DNA from: Vibrio sp. ED004
Lineage (GTDB): Bacteria > Pseudomonadota > Gammaproteobacteria > Enterobacterales > Vibrionaceae
Assembly (NCBI RefSeq): GCF_023206395.1
Contig: NZ_CP066149.1
Span: 1,922,001 to 1,986,000 of the forward strand
Length of the DNA: 64,000 nt
Reading direction: 5' to 3'
In this document: piece after piece, positions 27,716-37,576 of the stretch
Numbering within the stretch: position 1 is the first letter of the stretch
How the letters are laid out: each line of letters starts with the position of its first letter
Notes under the pieces: generated by a model
What the model was told of the DNA's origin: nothing
What the model saw: the letters and a program-made list of their open reading frames with translations, nothing else
Database searches by the model: none
Program-made: the position numbers and the translations under genes

Positions 27716-29592
27716 AACGAGTAATTTTCTATCTTTTTTATGATGAAAGTGGTATTGTCGATGATTATGTAATATATAAGTTGTCTCAATTGAGACAGTT
27801 TTCTGAAAACATAATTGTTATTTCAAACTCTCAACTAACGAGTAAATCGAAATTAAGTTTAGAGTCAGTTTCTGATACTCTAATTGTAAGAGAGAATATC
27901 GGATTTGACGTTTGGGGCTATAAAGAAGGACTAGATTTTCTAGGGGATAAAAAATATGCTTATGATGAAGCTATATTTTTAAACTATACTTTTTTTGGTC
28001 CTATCTATCCTTTTGAAGAGTTATTTAGCTGGTCAGAGTGCCTAAATTCTGATTTTTGGGGGATTTCAGATCATAAAGAGATAAATCCTAACCCTTTTAC
28101 TGGTAAAGGTACTTTGCCACGACATATACAATCGCATTTTATTGCTGTAAAAAAGCGTTTGTTACACTCTGCTGAGTTTGCTCATTATTGGTCTAGCATG
28201 CCAATGATCCATTCATATCAAGACTCAATACTGCAGCACGAGTCTAAGTTCACAGACTACTTTTATAGGAAAGGTTACAGTTTTGATGTCTACTGTAATT
28301 CGGAAAATTACACTTCTGATTACCCGACTTTTATAGAGATCACTGAAACGTTGAAAAATAGGTGCCCAATATTAAAGCGGAGGCCATTTTTCCATGATCC
28401 TCTTTGGCTTGATCGAAATGCTATCGATCTCAGAGAGACTTTGAGGATAGTAAAGCAAGAAACAAACTATGATTTGGGTCTTATCGATAAAAACTTACTT
28501 CGAACAGTAAAGCCAAAGGATCTAGCAACAAATCTAACCCTTACTAAAATATTTGATACGCATTCTGAAGAATCAGTTGATCCAAGTGTCAATATTGCTG
28601 TTTTAGCTCATGTCTATTACCCAGAAATGATGGGAGAGATGCTTAGTTATATAGAGAATATCCCTACAGAATATGATTTATATATAACAACGGCTAAAAG
28701 CGAAAGTAAGCGCCAAATTCTAGATTATCTTTCTGGGGTGAGCCACCGTGCTACAAATGTTGAAGTTCGAGTAATGCACGAGAATAGGGGAAGGGATATC
28801 AGTGCATTAGTTATTGAGTGTCGCGATGTCGTTCTTGAAAAAAATTATGATTTGATTTGTAGGTTACATTCAAAAAAATCACCTCAAAATGATGTGAATC
28901 AGTCACTTCATTTTAAAAAACAAATGTATGATAACTTGGTTGTTAATCGTGCCTATACTTCAAAGCTGATTAACTTTATGACTAGTAATGACAACGTTGG
29001 CTTTGTTTCGCCTTCAATGGTACATGTTGGTTATCCTACACTTGGTCATAGCTGGTTTACGAATCGTCCTAAGGCGATGGAGATTGCTAGGCGACTCAAA
29101 TTGTCAGTTCCTTTTGATGACTTTTCCCCTTTTGCTGCTTATGGAACCATGTTTTGGTTTAAGCCAGATTCGATGAAAAGGTTGTTTGAAGAAGAATGGA
29201 GTTGGGGAGAGTTTAATGCAGAACCTGGGCACAACGATGGCTCTCTTTCTCATGTTATTGAAAGGTTGATGGTTTACCTAGTTCATGACTCTGGATACAT
29301 TAGTTACAATGCAATGTCATCTCAAATGGCTGAATTTAACTATGCGAAGTTAGAATATAAAGCTCAAAGGCTGCTTTCTAACTTTCCCGATGGTGATGTA
29401 CATAAACAAGTCCACCTACTAGAATCAGGTGCAGGAATGTCTGTAGACAAAAACTTACCATTGTTCCGAAAATTAATCCGTGTTTGTAAGTATGACGTTA
29501 TGGAAAACCATCCTAATTGGATTCCGAAGCTCAGAAAACCATATCATATTTGCGTAAAGTTATATTTAAAGTTAAGTGGGATATTCAAATGA
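27712..29592 (+). CDS. Rhamnan synthesis F-family glycosyltransferase, paralogue 2
   Basis: A 626-aa RgpF-family protein colinear with its upstream neighbour (FYLFYDESGIVDDYV, ENIGFDVWGYKEGL, LNYTFFGPIYPFEE, RLHSKKSPQND, AAYGTMFWFKP). It lacks the SWRLT-type tail of paralogue 1. Joined by an ATGA overlap on both sides. Together with dTDP-rhamnose synthesis upstream, the pair probably adds successive rhamnosyl (or other 6-deoxyhexosyl) residues of the ABC-exported polymer; linkage is unknown. Confidence 0.82.
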   Translation: MKRVIFYLFYDESGIVDDYVIYKLSQLRQFSENIIVISNSQLTSKSKLSLESVSDTLIVRENIGFDVWGYKEGLDFLGDKKYAYDEAIFLNYTFFGPIYPFEELFSWSECLNSDFWGISDHKEINPNPFTGKGTLPRHIQSHFIAVKKRLLHSAEFAHYWSSMPMIHSYQDSILQHESKFTDYFYRKGYSFDVYCNSENYTSDYPTFIEITETLKNRCPILKRRPFFHDPLWLDRNAIDLRETLRIVKQETNYDLGLIDKNLLRTVKPKDLATNLTLTKIFDTHSEESVDPSVNIAVLAHVYYPEMMGEMLSYIENIPTEYDLYITTAKSESKRQILDYLSGVSHRATNVEVRVMHENRGRDISALVIECRDVVLEKNYDLICRLHSKKSPQNDVNQSLHFKKQMYDNLVVNRAYTSKLINFMTSNDNVGFVSPSMVHVGYPTLGHSWFTNRPKAMEIARRLKLSVPFDDFSPFAAYGTMFWFKPDSMKRLFEEEWSWGEFNAEPGHNDGSLSHVIERLMVYLVHDSGYISYNAMSSQMAEFNYAKLEYKAQRLLSNFPDGDVHKQVHLLESGAGMSVDKNLPLFRKLIRVCKYDVMENHPNWIPKLRKPYHICVKLYLKLSGIFK

Positions 29593-30398
29593 AAATTGCA
29601 GTGACTGGTGCTAATGGTTACATCGGTAGAAATGTTGTTAAAGAACTTTTGAATTACGGTCATGAAGTCGTTTCAATAATATTTGAGGGGGAAAACCCCC
29701 ATGAGTATTTAGGGGGCTCTTCTGTTGTCTATGCTGATATTTTTTCTATGTCAGATTCAATGATTGAAAAAGAATTCTCGGACTGTGATGCTTTGTGTCA
29801 TCTTGCTTGGCAGGCTGGCTTTAATCACCAGGACCCTTCGCATATCCAAAACGTTGTAAAGCATTTTAATTTTGTTGACGGTGTTGCTAAGGTTGGTGTG
29901 AAAAATATTACGGTAGCCGGAACTATGCATGAAGTGGGGTACCACGTTGGTCCAATTGATGAGAATACTCCGTGTAACCCTTTAAACCCTTACGGTATTG
30001 CGAAAAACTTTCTCCGTCAATCGTTGCTTTGTGACGCTGGACGACAGGGATATAACTTGCAGTGGTTGAGATTTTATTACATCACTGGTGATGACAAGTA
30101 TAGTAATTCTATTTTTAGTAAGATCTTGAATGCTGTCGAAGAAGGTAAGAAAACATTCCCATTAAATAGTGGTGAAATGCTTTATGATTTTATCGATATT
30201 AAATGTTTATCTGCACAAATTCGAGAAAGTATAGAGTCGGGTATACCTGGGGTTGTAAATTGCTCAAGTGGCGTACCAACTAGTTTGCGTACTGCTGTTG
30301 AGTCTTTTATAAAGGATAATAACTTAGATATTAAACCTGAATATAATGTATTTCCTTCAAGGCCATACGACTCGATGGCAGTCTGGGGAAAGAAATAG
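29589..30398 (+). CDS. NAD-dependent epimerase/dehydratase
   Basis: A 269-aa extended short-chain dehydrogenase: TGANGYIGRNVV nucleotide motif and YxxxK in NPYGIAKNF. The ATG at 29589 overlaps the previous stop (ATGA) and begins the conserved fold, so the longer upstream reading is rejected. It lies in a dTDP-rhamnose operon; a plausible job is making a sibling sugar such as dTDP-6-deoxytalose from the same 4-keto intermediate, but the sequence alone does not fix the substrate. Confidence 0.78.
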   Translation: MKIAVTGANGYIGRNVVKELLNYGHEVVSIIFEGENPHEYLGGSSVVYADIFSMSDSMIEKEFSDCDALCHLAWQAGFNHQDPSHIQNVVKHFNFVDGVAKVGVKNITVAGTMHEVGYHVGPIDENTPCNPLNPYGIAKNFLRQSLLCDAGRQGYNLQWLRFYYITGDDKYSNSIFSKILNAVEEGKKTFPLNSGEMLYDFIDIKCLSAQIRESIESGIPGVVNCSSGVPTSLRTAVESFIKDNNLDIKPEYNVFPSRPYDSMAVWGKK

Positions 30399-30446
30399 AA
30401 GCTATACTTTTATTTCTTAATCGGTTATTTTTTAGGATGTAACCTG

Positions 30447-31529
30447 TTGTTTACAGCGAGGGGAAACTCTCGAAAGAACTTACTAGGTCTTAATTTGATT
30501 TACAATATTCAAGCACTGAGAGGGATTGCTGCATTTTTAGTGCTTCTAATACACTTAATGTCAACACATCCATCAGTCAGTATCGGGAAATTACATCATC
30601 TGTTTGGTTGGGTAGGCCCTGTTGGCGTAGACATATTCTTTGTTATTTCTGGCTTTGTTGTAACGTTGTGTGCAAACAAAGCATCTGAAAGAAAAGACTT
30701 TAAGAACGCGTTCAATTTTATAATGAAACGCTTACTTCGAGTTTATCCTCTTTATTGGGTGGTTTTTATAGCTGCTTCTATTTTTGGTGCTAATTTATAT
30801 TTATCACCTGAGTGGCTTCCTAAAGAATCGGAAATAAATTTGTTTTTTCTTTTAAAAGAAACAAACTATAAAGTAATGGCCGCGTGGACTCTACATTATG
30901 AACTGTACTTTTATTTACTTTTAGGGTTTGTTCTTATTTTAGCACCGGTTAATTTTTGGAAGTCAATTGCAGTTATTGCAGTTATCCAAATGGCAGTGTT
31001 CATCTTTACTAAATTGCATTGGTTGTCTGGGTATGAAAGTATATTATTCTCGAGTGGATTTTTGATAGAGTTTACTTTAGGTGGGATTATCGCTTTTCTT
31101 TTCAAAACTGGCCATATATATAAACCGAAGTTATCTTTGATTCTAGGTCTTATTCTTTTCTCTATAGCAATCTATAGTCATGCTAATTTTGCTGAAACAT
31201 ACTGGTCTATCGAGTGGAGAATATTTTTTGCTATATCTTCGGCATTTTTGATATATGGTTTTATCGGTCTTGAGGTAAAGGATAAATATGTGTTACCTAA
31301 GTTTATTCAGTCTCTTGGCGATTGTTCTTACTCTCTTTATGTGTGGCATCAATTTATTTTTGCATGCTTGTTTTATTGGTTTAGTCAGCTCTCTTTGATC
31401 CCAGAATCAAAATTACTATTGGTCTTAATGCTCTCTATGTGGATGCTAATAGCTCTGGCTGTCGGAAAATTAAGTTATACCTTTATTGAAAAACCAATAA
31501 TGTCTTTGGCTAGTAGAAAGTTTAATTAG
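30447..31529 (+). CDS. Acyltransferase 3 family membrane protein
   Basis: A 360-aa polytopic inner-membrane protein of the acyltransferase 3 (OafA/NodX) family, usually O-acetylating surface sugars. It has RGIAAFLVLLIHL with the conserved Arg and His, FFVISGFVV, and about ten membrane segments. I take a TTG start at 30447 because AGGA lies nine bases before it; no ATG precedes the conserved N-terminus. Which sugar it acylates is unknown. Confidence 0.82.
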   Translation: MFTARGNSRKNLLGLNLIYNIQALRGIAAFLVLLIHLMSTHPSVSIGKLHHLFGWVGPVGVDIFFVISGFVVTLCANKASERKDFKNAFNFIMKRLLRVYPLYWVVFIAASIFGANLYLSPEWLPKESEINLFFLLKETNYKVMAAWTLHYELYFYLLLGFVLILAPVNFWKSIAVIAVIQMAVFIFTKLHWLSGYESILFSSGFLIEFTLGGIIAFLFKTGHIYKPKLSLILGLILFSIAIYSHANFAETYWSIEWRIFFAISSAFLIYGFIGLEVKDKYVLPKFIQSLGDCSYSLYVWHQFIFACLFYWFSQLSLIPESKLLLVLMLSMWMLIALAVGKLSYTFIEKPIMSLASRKFN

Positions 31530-31533
31530 TGTT

Positions 31534-32409
31534 GTGAATGTGAGTTTGATGAGTCCAGAAAGTGATTTTTCAGTAGTAGTGTGTACCTACAGGCCTAATG
31601 CTTACCTAATTGAACAGCTTCACTCAATTAACTCTAGCATGCCTGGTATTCCGGTCACTATATTCGATGATAGTGAACAAATAGACGATACTTTGAGCTT
31701 AATAAAAGAGTCATCTTTATCTAATGTACGGGTTTTTCCTGGTGCGAAGCGCGGTTCTGCATGCGAAAATTTTGTTTATGGATTAAGTGCTATCGATTCT
31801 AAATGGGTCTTTCTATCAGATCAGGATGATGTTTGGGAAATGAGTAAAGTACAAGAGTACATGAATGTCATCCGTAACTTAGATTCTGACTTACCTCAAA
31901 TTATATTCTCTGATGCCTCATTGATTGATGAAGCTGGTGAGGTTATCGATGATAGCTTCTTTAGATATCAAGGTTTGTCAGATAAGGTGCTAGAGAGTGA
32001 TGATATTTTGTTCAGAAACTGCGTACAAGGAGCGACGCTTTGCTTGAACAACAAAATGTTAGATTTACTCAGAAATTCCTTAGATGGGGAGAGTGCTAGC
32101 CAACTTGCTATGCATGATTGGTGGATAGCTATCCTCTCGAGGTATTTGGGGAATTGGACCTTTATTGATAAGCCTTTAATTCGTTATAGGCAACACAGTG
32201 CAAATCTCGTAGGAGCGCAGAAGGAATCTAATGTGTTGTTAAATATACTAAGGAACCCTATTCGCTTATACAATAATGTTAGAAGCTTAAAGTGTCAATA
32301 TAAGTTATGGACTAGAGTATCTGAACGGTTGAAAGTTTATAATAATGGTAAGCGAAACCTTTCGCCTCTCTCTAAATGCAAGTTAATTGCTATGAAGCTT
32401 ATGTTGTAA
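31534..32409 (+). CDS. Family 2 glycosyltransferase (rhamnosyltransferase-like)
   Basis: A 291-aa GT2 with VVVCTYRPNAYL at the N-terminus and the acidic metal-binding motif LSDQDDVW, the SDQDD form common in rhamnosyltransferases. The start is GTG 31534 or ATG 31549; neither has a strong ribosome site. It is the last gene of the first rml operon and is followed by a candidate terminator. Confidence 0.8.
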   Translation: MNVSLMSPESDFSVVVCTYRPNAYLIEQLHSINSSMPGIPVTIFDDSEQIDDTLSLIKESSLSNVRVFPGAKRGSACENFVYGLSAIDSKWVFLSDQDDVWEMSKVQEYMNVIRNLDSDLPQIIFSDASLIDEAGEVIDDSFFRYQGLSDKVLESDDILFRNCVQGATLCLNNKMLDLLRNSLDGESASQLAMHDWWIAILSRYLGNWTFIDKPLIRYRQHSANLVGAQKESNVLLNILRNPIRLYNNVRSLKCQYKLWTRVSERLKVYNNGKRNLSPLSKCKLIAMKLML

Positions 32410-32421
32410 TTAAAGATAAAT

Positions 32422-32458
32422 AGTGCTGCATATTTTTATTTTAATGTGCAGTGCTTTT
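32422..32458 (+). terminator. Candidate intrinsic terminator of the rml-wzm-wzt operon
   Basis: AGTGCTGCATAT (32422-32433) can pair along its length with ATGTGCAGTGCT (32444-32455) if G-U pairs are allowed, followed by a short T-run. The rest of the 272-base gap to the convergent wbpM-like gene is AT-rich with no gene seen. Confidence 0.5.
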
Positions 32459-32681
32459 CTCTAAAATATTTTTGAAATCCGTAAGGTGCATATATTTATG
32501 CTTAATGTCGAATTAATGGCTCAGATAAAACTTTATATCAAGTAAATACTTCCCATATGATACTATGAACTACTTTTAATATCGGGTTCAACGAATATTT
32601 TTTTGTGTGAAATATTTCAAAAGTAGGAATTACTTACCTCGATTTATTTTAAAAAGTATACTTTATATCGTAGTTAACTTT

Positions 32682-34544
32682 TTAATTTTTTGAATAACCA
32701 GTTGGTGCATCTAACAGAATTTGCATAATACATTCTTCATCGAAGTTATGGCAGCAGATATCAAGCTGTGTCAATAAAGGGTGCATTTCATTCCAACTGA
32801 GCATCTGCTCTTTTGCCATCATTATTTTCTGATGCCCACTACCTTCGACATTATCTCCGATCAAAAGCTCTTCATAGAGCTTTTCTCCTGGGCGTAACCC
32901 AGTGAACTTTATAGAAATATCACCTTCCTGTTGCTCCCCTTCAATATGTTCCTGCATACCCATGAGGTGAATCATTCTTTTAGCTAGGTCTAAAATCTTT
33001 ACAGGTTCCCCCATATCCAGAACAAAGACCTGCCCGTTGTGCCCCATGGCACCGGCTTGGATAACAAGCTGAGCGGCTTCTGGTATCAGCATAAAGTAAC
33101 GAATGATGTCAGGGTGGGTTACGGTTACTGGTCCACCTTTATTGATTTGCTTCTTGAATAGTGGGACAACGGAGCCAGAGGAACCCAATACATTGCCAAA
33201 GCGCACCATGGTGAAAGTGGTGGTATTTTGCTTATCGGCCAAGGCTTGAAGAACCAATTCAGCCATGCGTTTGGTCGCACCCATTACGTTCGTTGGTCTT
33301 ACTGCTTTATCTGTCGAGATGAGCGTAAAGTTTTTCACACCTGTTTGGATCGCTGCTTCAGCACAAGCAAGCGTACCAAAAACATTGTTGCGAACACCCT
33401 CAACGATATTATCTTCTACTAAAGGAACGTGCTTATAGGCAGCCGCATGATAAACTGTTTCAACGTTATGCGCAGCCATCACTTTTTCCAAGCGGTTCTG
33501 CCTTTGAACGGAGCCAAGAATCGCAACAATTTGAGTATCGCTTTTTAAGTTTACCTTTGTAGAATTGAGTTCTTGATCGATCTTATAAAGATTGTATTCA
33601 TTGAGTTCAAACAAAACGAGAGTTTTTGGCTTCTGAGAGAGGATTTGGCGACATAATTCAGAGCCGATAGAACCACCAGCACCAGTCACCATTACATTTT
33701 TGTTGGCTATGTTTTGTGCTAGAAGCGCTTGGTCTGGATCAACAGCTGCTCTACCGAGTAGATCGGCAACGTCAAGATCTTTCACTTCCGTTGCTGTCGC
33801 TTTACCTGCGGCTATTTCTTCCACGGATGGCACAGATTGCAGCGCTATAGGCCAGTGTGATAATTTCTCCACTAATCTCAAGCGCTCACCTTTATTGATT
33901 CCATTAATGGCTAAAAGTAGCTTTACCGGTTGATAAAGTGATTGGAGGTGTTCAAATTCACTTGGGTGGTGGACTTTAAGCCCAAATAATATTTGACCGG
34001 ATTTTCTTATGTCATCATCTAACATAATGACTGGGTTGTATTCATCTCCTTGAATTAAAGCGTAGGCCAGATCTCTTCCGGTTGCACCAGCACCATAGAT
34101 GAAAACATTAGGCTTTTTTCGCTTATACAGTTGATAGTATATTGTTCGAATTAATATGCGAGGTCCACCTAAAGCAAGAGTTGCTAAACCAGCGTATATA
34201 AACGGTACACTTCTAGGTATGAACGTTTGAAAGAAAAAACCACAGAGGACAAGTGTTAGTGTGGATACAAATACACCAAGAAAAATATTCCCAACGGCAG
34301 GGAGCATCATATACCGTAGTACAGCTCGATACATACCTAGCTTCATAAAACTCAATATAGTAATAAGAACTGTACAGATTAGAGTAATGACTTCGTCTAA
34401 ACCTGAAGAGAAGGTAATAGTGCCAAGCCTTAGCGCAATACTCAGGTAGAGTGATATTGTTATTGCACAAATATCATACAGCACACTAATTAGTCTTTTG
34501 TTAGAGCGTTTTGCATTGAGGAGAGTATAGATAGGTCTTAGCAT
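32682..34544 (-). CDS. wbpM: Membrane-bound nucleotide-sugar 4,6-dehydratase (WbpM/PglF type)
   Basis: A 620-aa protein with four N-terminal membrane segments (about 20-130), a first Rossmann-like region (GAGATGRD, 151-158) and the catalytic domain with TGAGGSIGSE (287-296). The catalytic residues follow the WbpM pattern with Met in place of Tyr: S410-T-D-K and M421-G-A-T-K425. WbpM converts UDP-GlcNAc to the 4-keto-6-deoxy sugar, precursor of QuiNAc/FucNAc. It is transcribed away from the reductase and transferase genes at 35586-37048 that could use its product. Confidence 0.9.
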   Translation of the reverse strand: MLRPIYTLLNAKRSNKRLISVLYDICAITISLYLSIALRLGTITFSSGLDEVITLICTVLITILSFMKLGMYRAVLRYMMLPAVGNIFLGVFVSTLTLVLCGFFFQTFIPRSVPFIYAGLATLALGGPRILIRTIYYQLYKRKKPNVFIYGAGATGRDLAYALIQGDEYNPVIMLDDDIRKSGQILFGLKVHHPSEFEHLQSLYQPVKLLLAINGINKGERLRLVEKLSHWPIALQSVPSVEEIAAGKATATEVKDLDVADLLGRAAVDPDQALLAQNIANKNVMVTGAGGSIGSELCRQILSQKPKTLVLFELNEYNLYKIDQELNSTKVNLKSDTQIVAILGSVQRQNRLEKVMAAHNVETVYHAAAYKHVPLVEDNIVEGVRNNVFGTLACAEAAIQTGVKNFTLISTDKAVRPTNVMGATKRMAELVLQALADKQNTTTFTMVRFGNVLGSSGSVVPLFKKQINKGGPVTVTHPDIIRYFMLIPEAAQLVIQAGAMGHNGQVFVLDMGEPVKILDLAKRMIHLMGMQEHIEGEQQEGDISIKFTGLRPGEKLYEELLIGDNVEGSGHQKIMMAKEQMLSWNEMHPLLTQLDICCHNFDEECIMQILLDAPTGYSKN

Positions 34545-34683
34545 TGTGGTGTTGTTAGGAGGTAAACTCCATCCTGGTTGTTTTTCTTATGGAGCATAAG
34601 GTTATGGGTATAGTATATTGGGATTTTTGATTTGTTGCTAGTTGGTATCTAGCCGATTGTGAGCTTCTTAAGGAATTCTAGGT

Positions 34684-35589
34684 ATGAAAGTTTGTGTGCT
34701 GTTAGCTGTGTGTAATGGTGAGACATATTTAAGAGAGCAGCTTGAGAGTATCTTGCACCAGAAAGAAGTAAGTGTTGATGTTTATGTCTGCTTAGATAGC
34801 TCTCAAGATTCGTCACAGAGCATATTATCTGAATATGCTACTCGTTATCAAAATATCATTTTGCACTCACAAGATATTAAGTTTGGTAGCGCAGGACAAA
34901 ACTTTTTATATATGCTTAAAACAGTAGATTTTTCATCTTATGACTACATTTGTTTTTCCGATCAAGATGACTATTGGTTGGATGGTAAACTACATAACGC
35001 TATAAAGAAGATTAGAAGCTCTAATGCTGATGGTTATTCAAGTAATGTAACTGCGTTTTGGGAAAATGATCGACAGGTTGATATTCGTAAGAGTTACGCT
35101 CAGGTGTACTTTGATTACATATTTGAATCTTCAGGTCCCGGCTGCACTTTTGTGCTTACTTATGAATTAGCACATGACATTCAGTCTTTTTTAGAAAGTG
35201 CCGGGGATAAAGTCAAAGATATCTGGTTGCATGACTGGTTTTGTTATGCCTATGCTCGAAGCAATGATTATAGTTGGGTAATTGATCAATCTAGCTATCT
35301 GCTTTACCGCCAACACGATAGTAATTCTGTTGGCGCGAATGTTAATTTTGGTGCTAAGTTCTCGCGCTTAAGAGAGGTCTTAAACGGCTCGGCTTTAGAC
35401 AAAGTTATGTTACAGAGTGACATACTTGGTATTAATGCAGAACTACCAGTAAAACTACTGAAAAATAACACTGTTTTTTCATACTTTAGACTTGCACTAC
35501 TAGCTTCTAAATGTCGAAGGAAACCTTCGGAAAAGGTTTTCTTTTTCTTTGTTATGATTTTGTTGGGAATTAAGAGACTAATGAAGTGA
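34684..35589 (+). CDS. Family 2 glycosyltransferase (rhamnosyltransferase-like)
   Basis: A 301-aa GT2: VLLAVCNGETYLREQLESIL at the N-terminus and the FSDQDDYW metal motif. The family pattern resembles alpha-L-rhamnosyltransferases. It starts 139 bases from the divergent wbpM gene and overlaps the next gene by GTGA, so it belongs to the three-gene unit that ends with the phosphoglycosyl transferase. Confidence 0.82.
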   Translation: MKVCVLLAVCNGETYLREQLESILHQKEVSVDVYVCLDSSQDSSQSILSEYATRYQNIILHSQDIKFGSAGQNFLYMLKTVDFSSYDYICFSDQDDYWLDGKLHNAIKKIRSSNADGYSSNVTAFWENDRQVDIRKSYAQVYFDYIFESSGPGCTFVLTYELAHDIQSFLESAGDKVKDIWLHDWFCYAYARSNDYSWVIDQSSYLLYRQHDSNSVGANVNFGAKFSRLREVLNGSALDKVMLQSDILGINAELPVKLLKNNTVFSYFRLALLASKCRRKPSEKVFFFFVMILLGIKRLMK

Positions 35590-36506
35590 ATAAAATATTG
35601 TTAACAGGTTCTTCTGGGTTTATAGGCTCTCATTTTTTGCAGAATTGCCCACTACCAATAGTGAGTGTTAAGAGGTCTGCAGAAAAAAACTCAACGAGTG
35701 ATACTTTTTATATCACCTCTTTAGATCAAGGAACATCTTGGTCTGGTGCGTTCCGAGGAATAAGTACAGTTGTTCACTTGGCTGCTGTTGCCCACTCAAA
35801 ACGTTGTTCTATTCAATCTGTTTATGATGTAAATGTTGAAGGAACTGTTAACTTAGCAAAGTCTGCTGCTCATGCAGGGGTTAAGCGTTTCATTTTTTTG
35901 AGTTCTATTGGTGTTCTCGGAGGGTATACAGAGAAGGGGAATAAATTTTCAAAAAAATCCCCTGTTCAAGCAGGTAATACTTATACTAAATCAAAGTTGG
36001 AAGCTGAAAAAAGACTTAGAGATATAGAGAAAGATACTGGTATGGAAGTGGTTGTTATTCGTGCGCCGCTAGTTTACGGCCCAAATGCCCCTGGTAGTTT
36101 TTCTCAGCTCAAGAAATTGGTGAGTATAGTACCGCTTTTACCATTTGGTTGCATCGACAACCGAAGAGATTTCATATCCGTTGATAATCTTGTTGATTTA
36201 ATTTCTTGCTGTAGCCAACACCCTAATGCAGCAGGGCAAACATTTCTCGCGTCAGATGATTATACATTGAGTTTACGCCAGTTTATTTCGTATATTGCTG
36301 ATGGTCTGGAAAAAAGGTGTATCCAAATTCCAATACCTGTTTTTGTATATCAGTTTCTGGCACAGCTATTTAAAAAGCACAAGTTAATGGAACAATTGGT
36401 TCTTAACCTTGAAGTTGATATTTCGGATACGAAAAAAAGCCTTAATTGGATTCCACCTTACCACCCACAGTACACTATGGGGCAACTAAAGAGAGGTCTT
36501 AAATGA
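35586..36506 (+). CDS. NAD-dependent epimerase/dehydratase, probable 4-keto sugar reductase
   Basis: A 306-aa short-chain dehydrogenase: TGSSGFIGSHFL at the N-terminus and YxxxK in NTYTKSKLEAE. Placed directly before a phosphoglycosyl transferase and beside a WbpM-type dehydratase, it resembles the reductases (WbpV/WreQ type) that complete UDP-QuiNAc or UDP-FucNAc. That role is inferred from context. GTG start within the previous stop. Confidence 0.78.
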   Translation: MNKILLTGSSGFIGSHFLQNCPLPIVSVKRSAEKNSTSDTFYITSLDQGTSWSGAFRGISTVVHLAAVAHSKRCSIQSVYDVNVEGTVNLAKSAAHAGVKRFIFLSSIGVLGGYTEKGNKFSKKSPVQAGNTYTKSKLEAEKRLRDIEKDTGMEVVVIRAPLVYGPNAPGSFSQLKKLVSIVPLLPFGCIDNRRDFISVDNLVDLISCCSQHPNAAGQTFLASDDYTLSLRQFISYIADGLEKRCIQIPIPVFVYQFLAQLFKKHKLMEQLVLNLEVDISDTKKSLNWIPPYHPQYTMGQLKRGLK

Positions 36507-37048
36507 TCAGACTAATTGATTTCTTTCTTGCATTGTTTGGCCTGCTGTTCCTTTGGCCTGTTTTTGTTGTCATTTGTATTCTTGGTTACTTTGACACAGG
36601 CTCTCCAGTCTTTTTTCAAACTCGAGTAGGGCGTAACAAAAAGCCATTTACCTTAGTGAAATTCCGCACTATGCCGGTAGAAACACAATCAGTGGCAACT
36701 CACTTGGTGGGGGCGAACTCAGTGACTAAATTGGGTGGGTTCTTACGCAAGACTAAGCTGGATGAACTACCACAGTTATACAACGTCCTGAAAGGCGAAA
36801 TGAGTCTCGTTGGCCCGCGACCATGCTTATTCAACCAGCAAGAGCTCATCGATGAAAGAGAGTCGAGAGGCGTGCTGGCGGTAAGCCCCGGTGTTACGGG
36901 GTTGGCTCAAATCAATGATATCGATATGTCGACACCTAAGCTACTTGCTGAGTGGGATAAGCGTATGCTCGATACACTGAATGTTAAACTTTACTTCCAA
37001 TACATCATTCAAACAGTGTTAGGCAAAGGCTCTGGCGATAGAGTTTAA
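36503..37048 (+). CDS. Monotopic phosphoglycosyl transferase (sugar transferase)
   Basis: A 181-aa minimal PglC/WcaJ-type catalytic domain with one N-terminal membrane-inserting helix (about 3-30). Family motifs: [40 protein letters not shown] and GPRP. It transfers a sugar phosphate to undecaprenyl phosphate, starting the repeat unit. With the WbpM-like and reductase genes, the first sugar may be QuiNAc or FucNAc. ATGA overlap with the previous gene. Confidence 0.88.
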   Translation: MIRLIDFFLALFGLLFLWPVFVVICILGYFDTGSPVFFQTRVGRNKKPFTLVKFRTMPVETQSVATHLVGANSVTKLGGFLRKTKLDELPQLYNVLKGEMSLVGPRPCLFNQQELIDERESRGVLAVSPGVTGLAQINDIDMSTPKLLAEWDKRMLDTLNVKLYFQYIIQTVLGKGSGDRV

Positions 37049-37234
37049 TTAACAGTGGTTTACGCTCTCTTATAATCATAGGTACAGGCCTGTGCGTTAT
37101 ACCAACATAGCTTTGTTGACCTACACCATAACCTCTAAGGTCATTTTTATGTGACGCTATTTCCTAAATAATGCTTTATAAGGTATTGCTTATGATTTAC
37201 TCATTTACTTGATTGTGGTTATTATCTATCATGA

Positions 37235-37267
37235 TCAATCAGTTGTTTAAGCTGAGCAACTGATTGA
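37235..37267 (+). promoter_or_regulatory. Perfect 11-bp hairpin in the yjbE leader
   Basis: TCAATCAGTTG (37235-37245) and CAACTGATTGA (37257-37267) are exact reverse complements with an 11-base loop, 52 bases before the yjbE start. No T-run follows, so it is not an ordinary terminator; a protein operator or leader RNA structure is more likely. The rest of the 271-base gap shows no gene. Confidence 0.6.
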
Positions 37268-37319
37268 GGGTGTGAAAATCATCCTCTACATATAAACGTT
37301 TATATCAATGGAAATCATT

Positions 37320-37559
37320 ATGAAAAAAATGGCTCTAGCAGCTGCATTAGCAGTTAGCTTCTCAGGTGCTGCATTTGCAGCTGAAGAAACTGCAGCAGCT
37401 GGTTCTAGTACTGGTACGGCTGCAGGCACTGGTGCATCTGCAGCAGCAGCTGGCACAGCAACAACAGTTGCAGTAGCGACAGCAGCAGTAGCGGCAGCAG
37501 CAGCTGTAGCGGTTGCTTCTAACGAAAGCGGTGCAACAACTACAACAACTACTCGATAA
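37320..37559 (+). CDS. yjbE: Small Ala/Thr-rich exported protein, YjbE/GfcA type
   Basis: A 79-aa protein: signal peptide (MKKMALAAALAVSF to about GAAFA), an Ala/Gly/Thr-rich low-complexity body and a run of Thr at the C-terminus, the same build as E. coli YjbE. I choose the ATG at 37320 because GGAAA lies six bases upstream and it gives a clean signal peptide; an ATG 12 bases earlier is possible. It leads the yjbEFGH polysaccharide operon. Its biochemical role is unknown. Confidence 0.8.
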   Translation: MKKMALAAALAVSFSGAAFAAEETAAAGSSTGTAAGTGASAAAAGTATTVAVATAAVAAAAAVAVASNESGATTTTTTR

Positions 37560-37576
37560 TTTTTGAGTAGGCGTTT

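Noticed and set aside
29517..29588. Longer reading of the epimerase into the second RgpF gene
   Set aside because: The extension only mirrors the end of the RgpF gene in another frame; the Rossmann start MKIAVTGANGYIG is at 29589 with an ATGA overlap.
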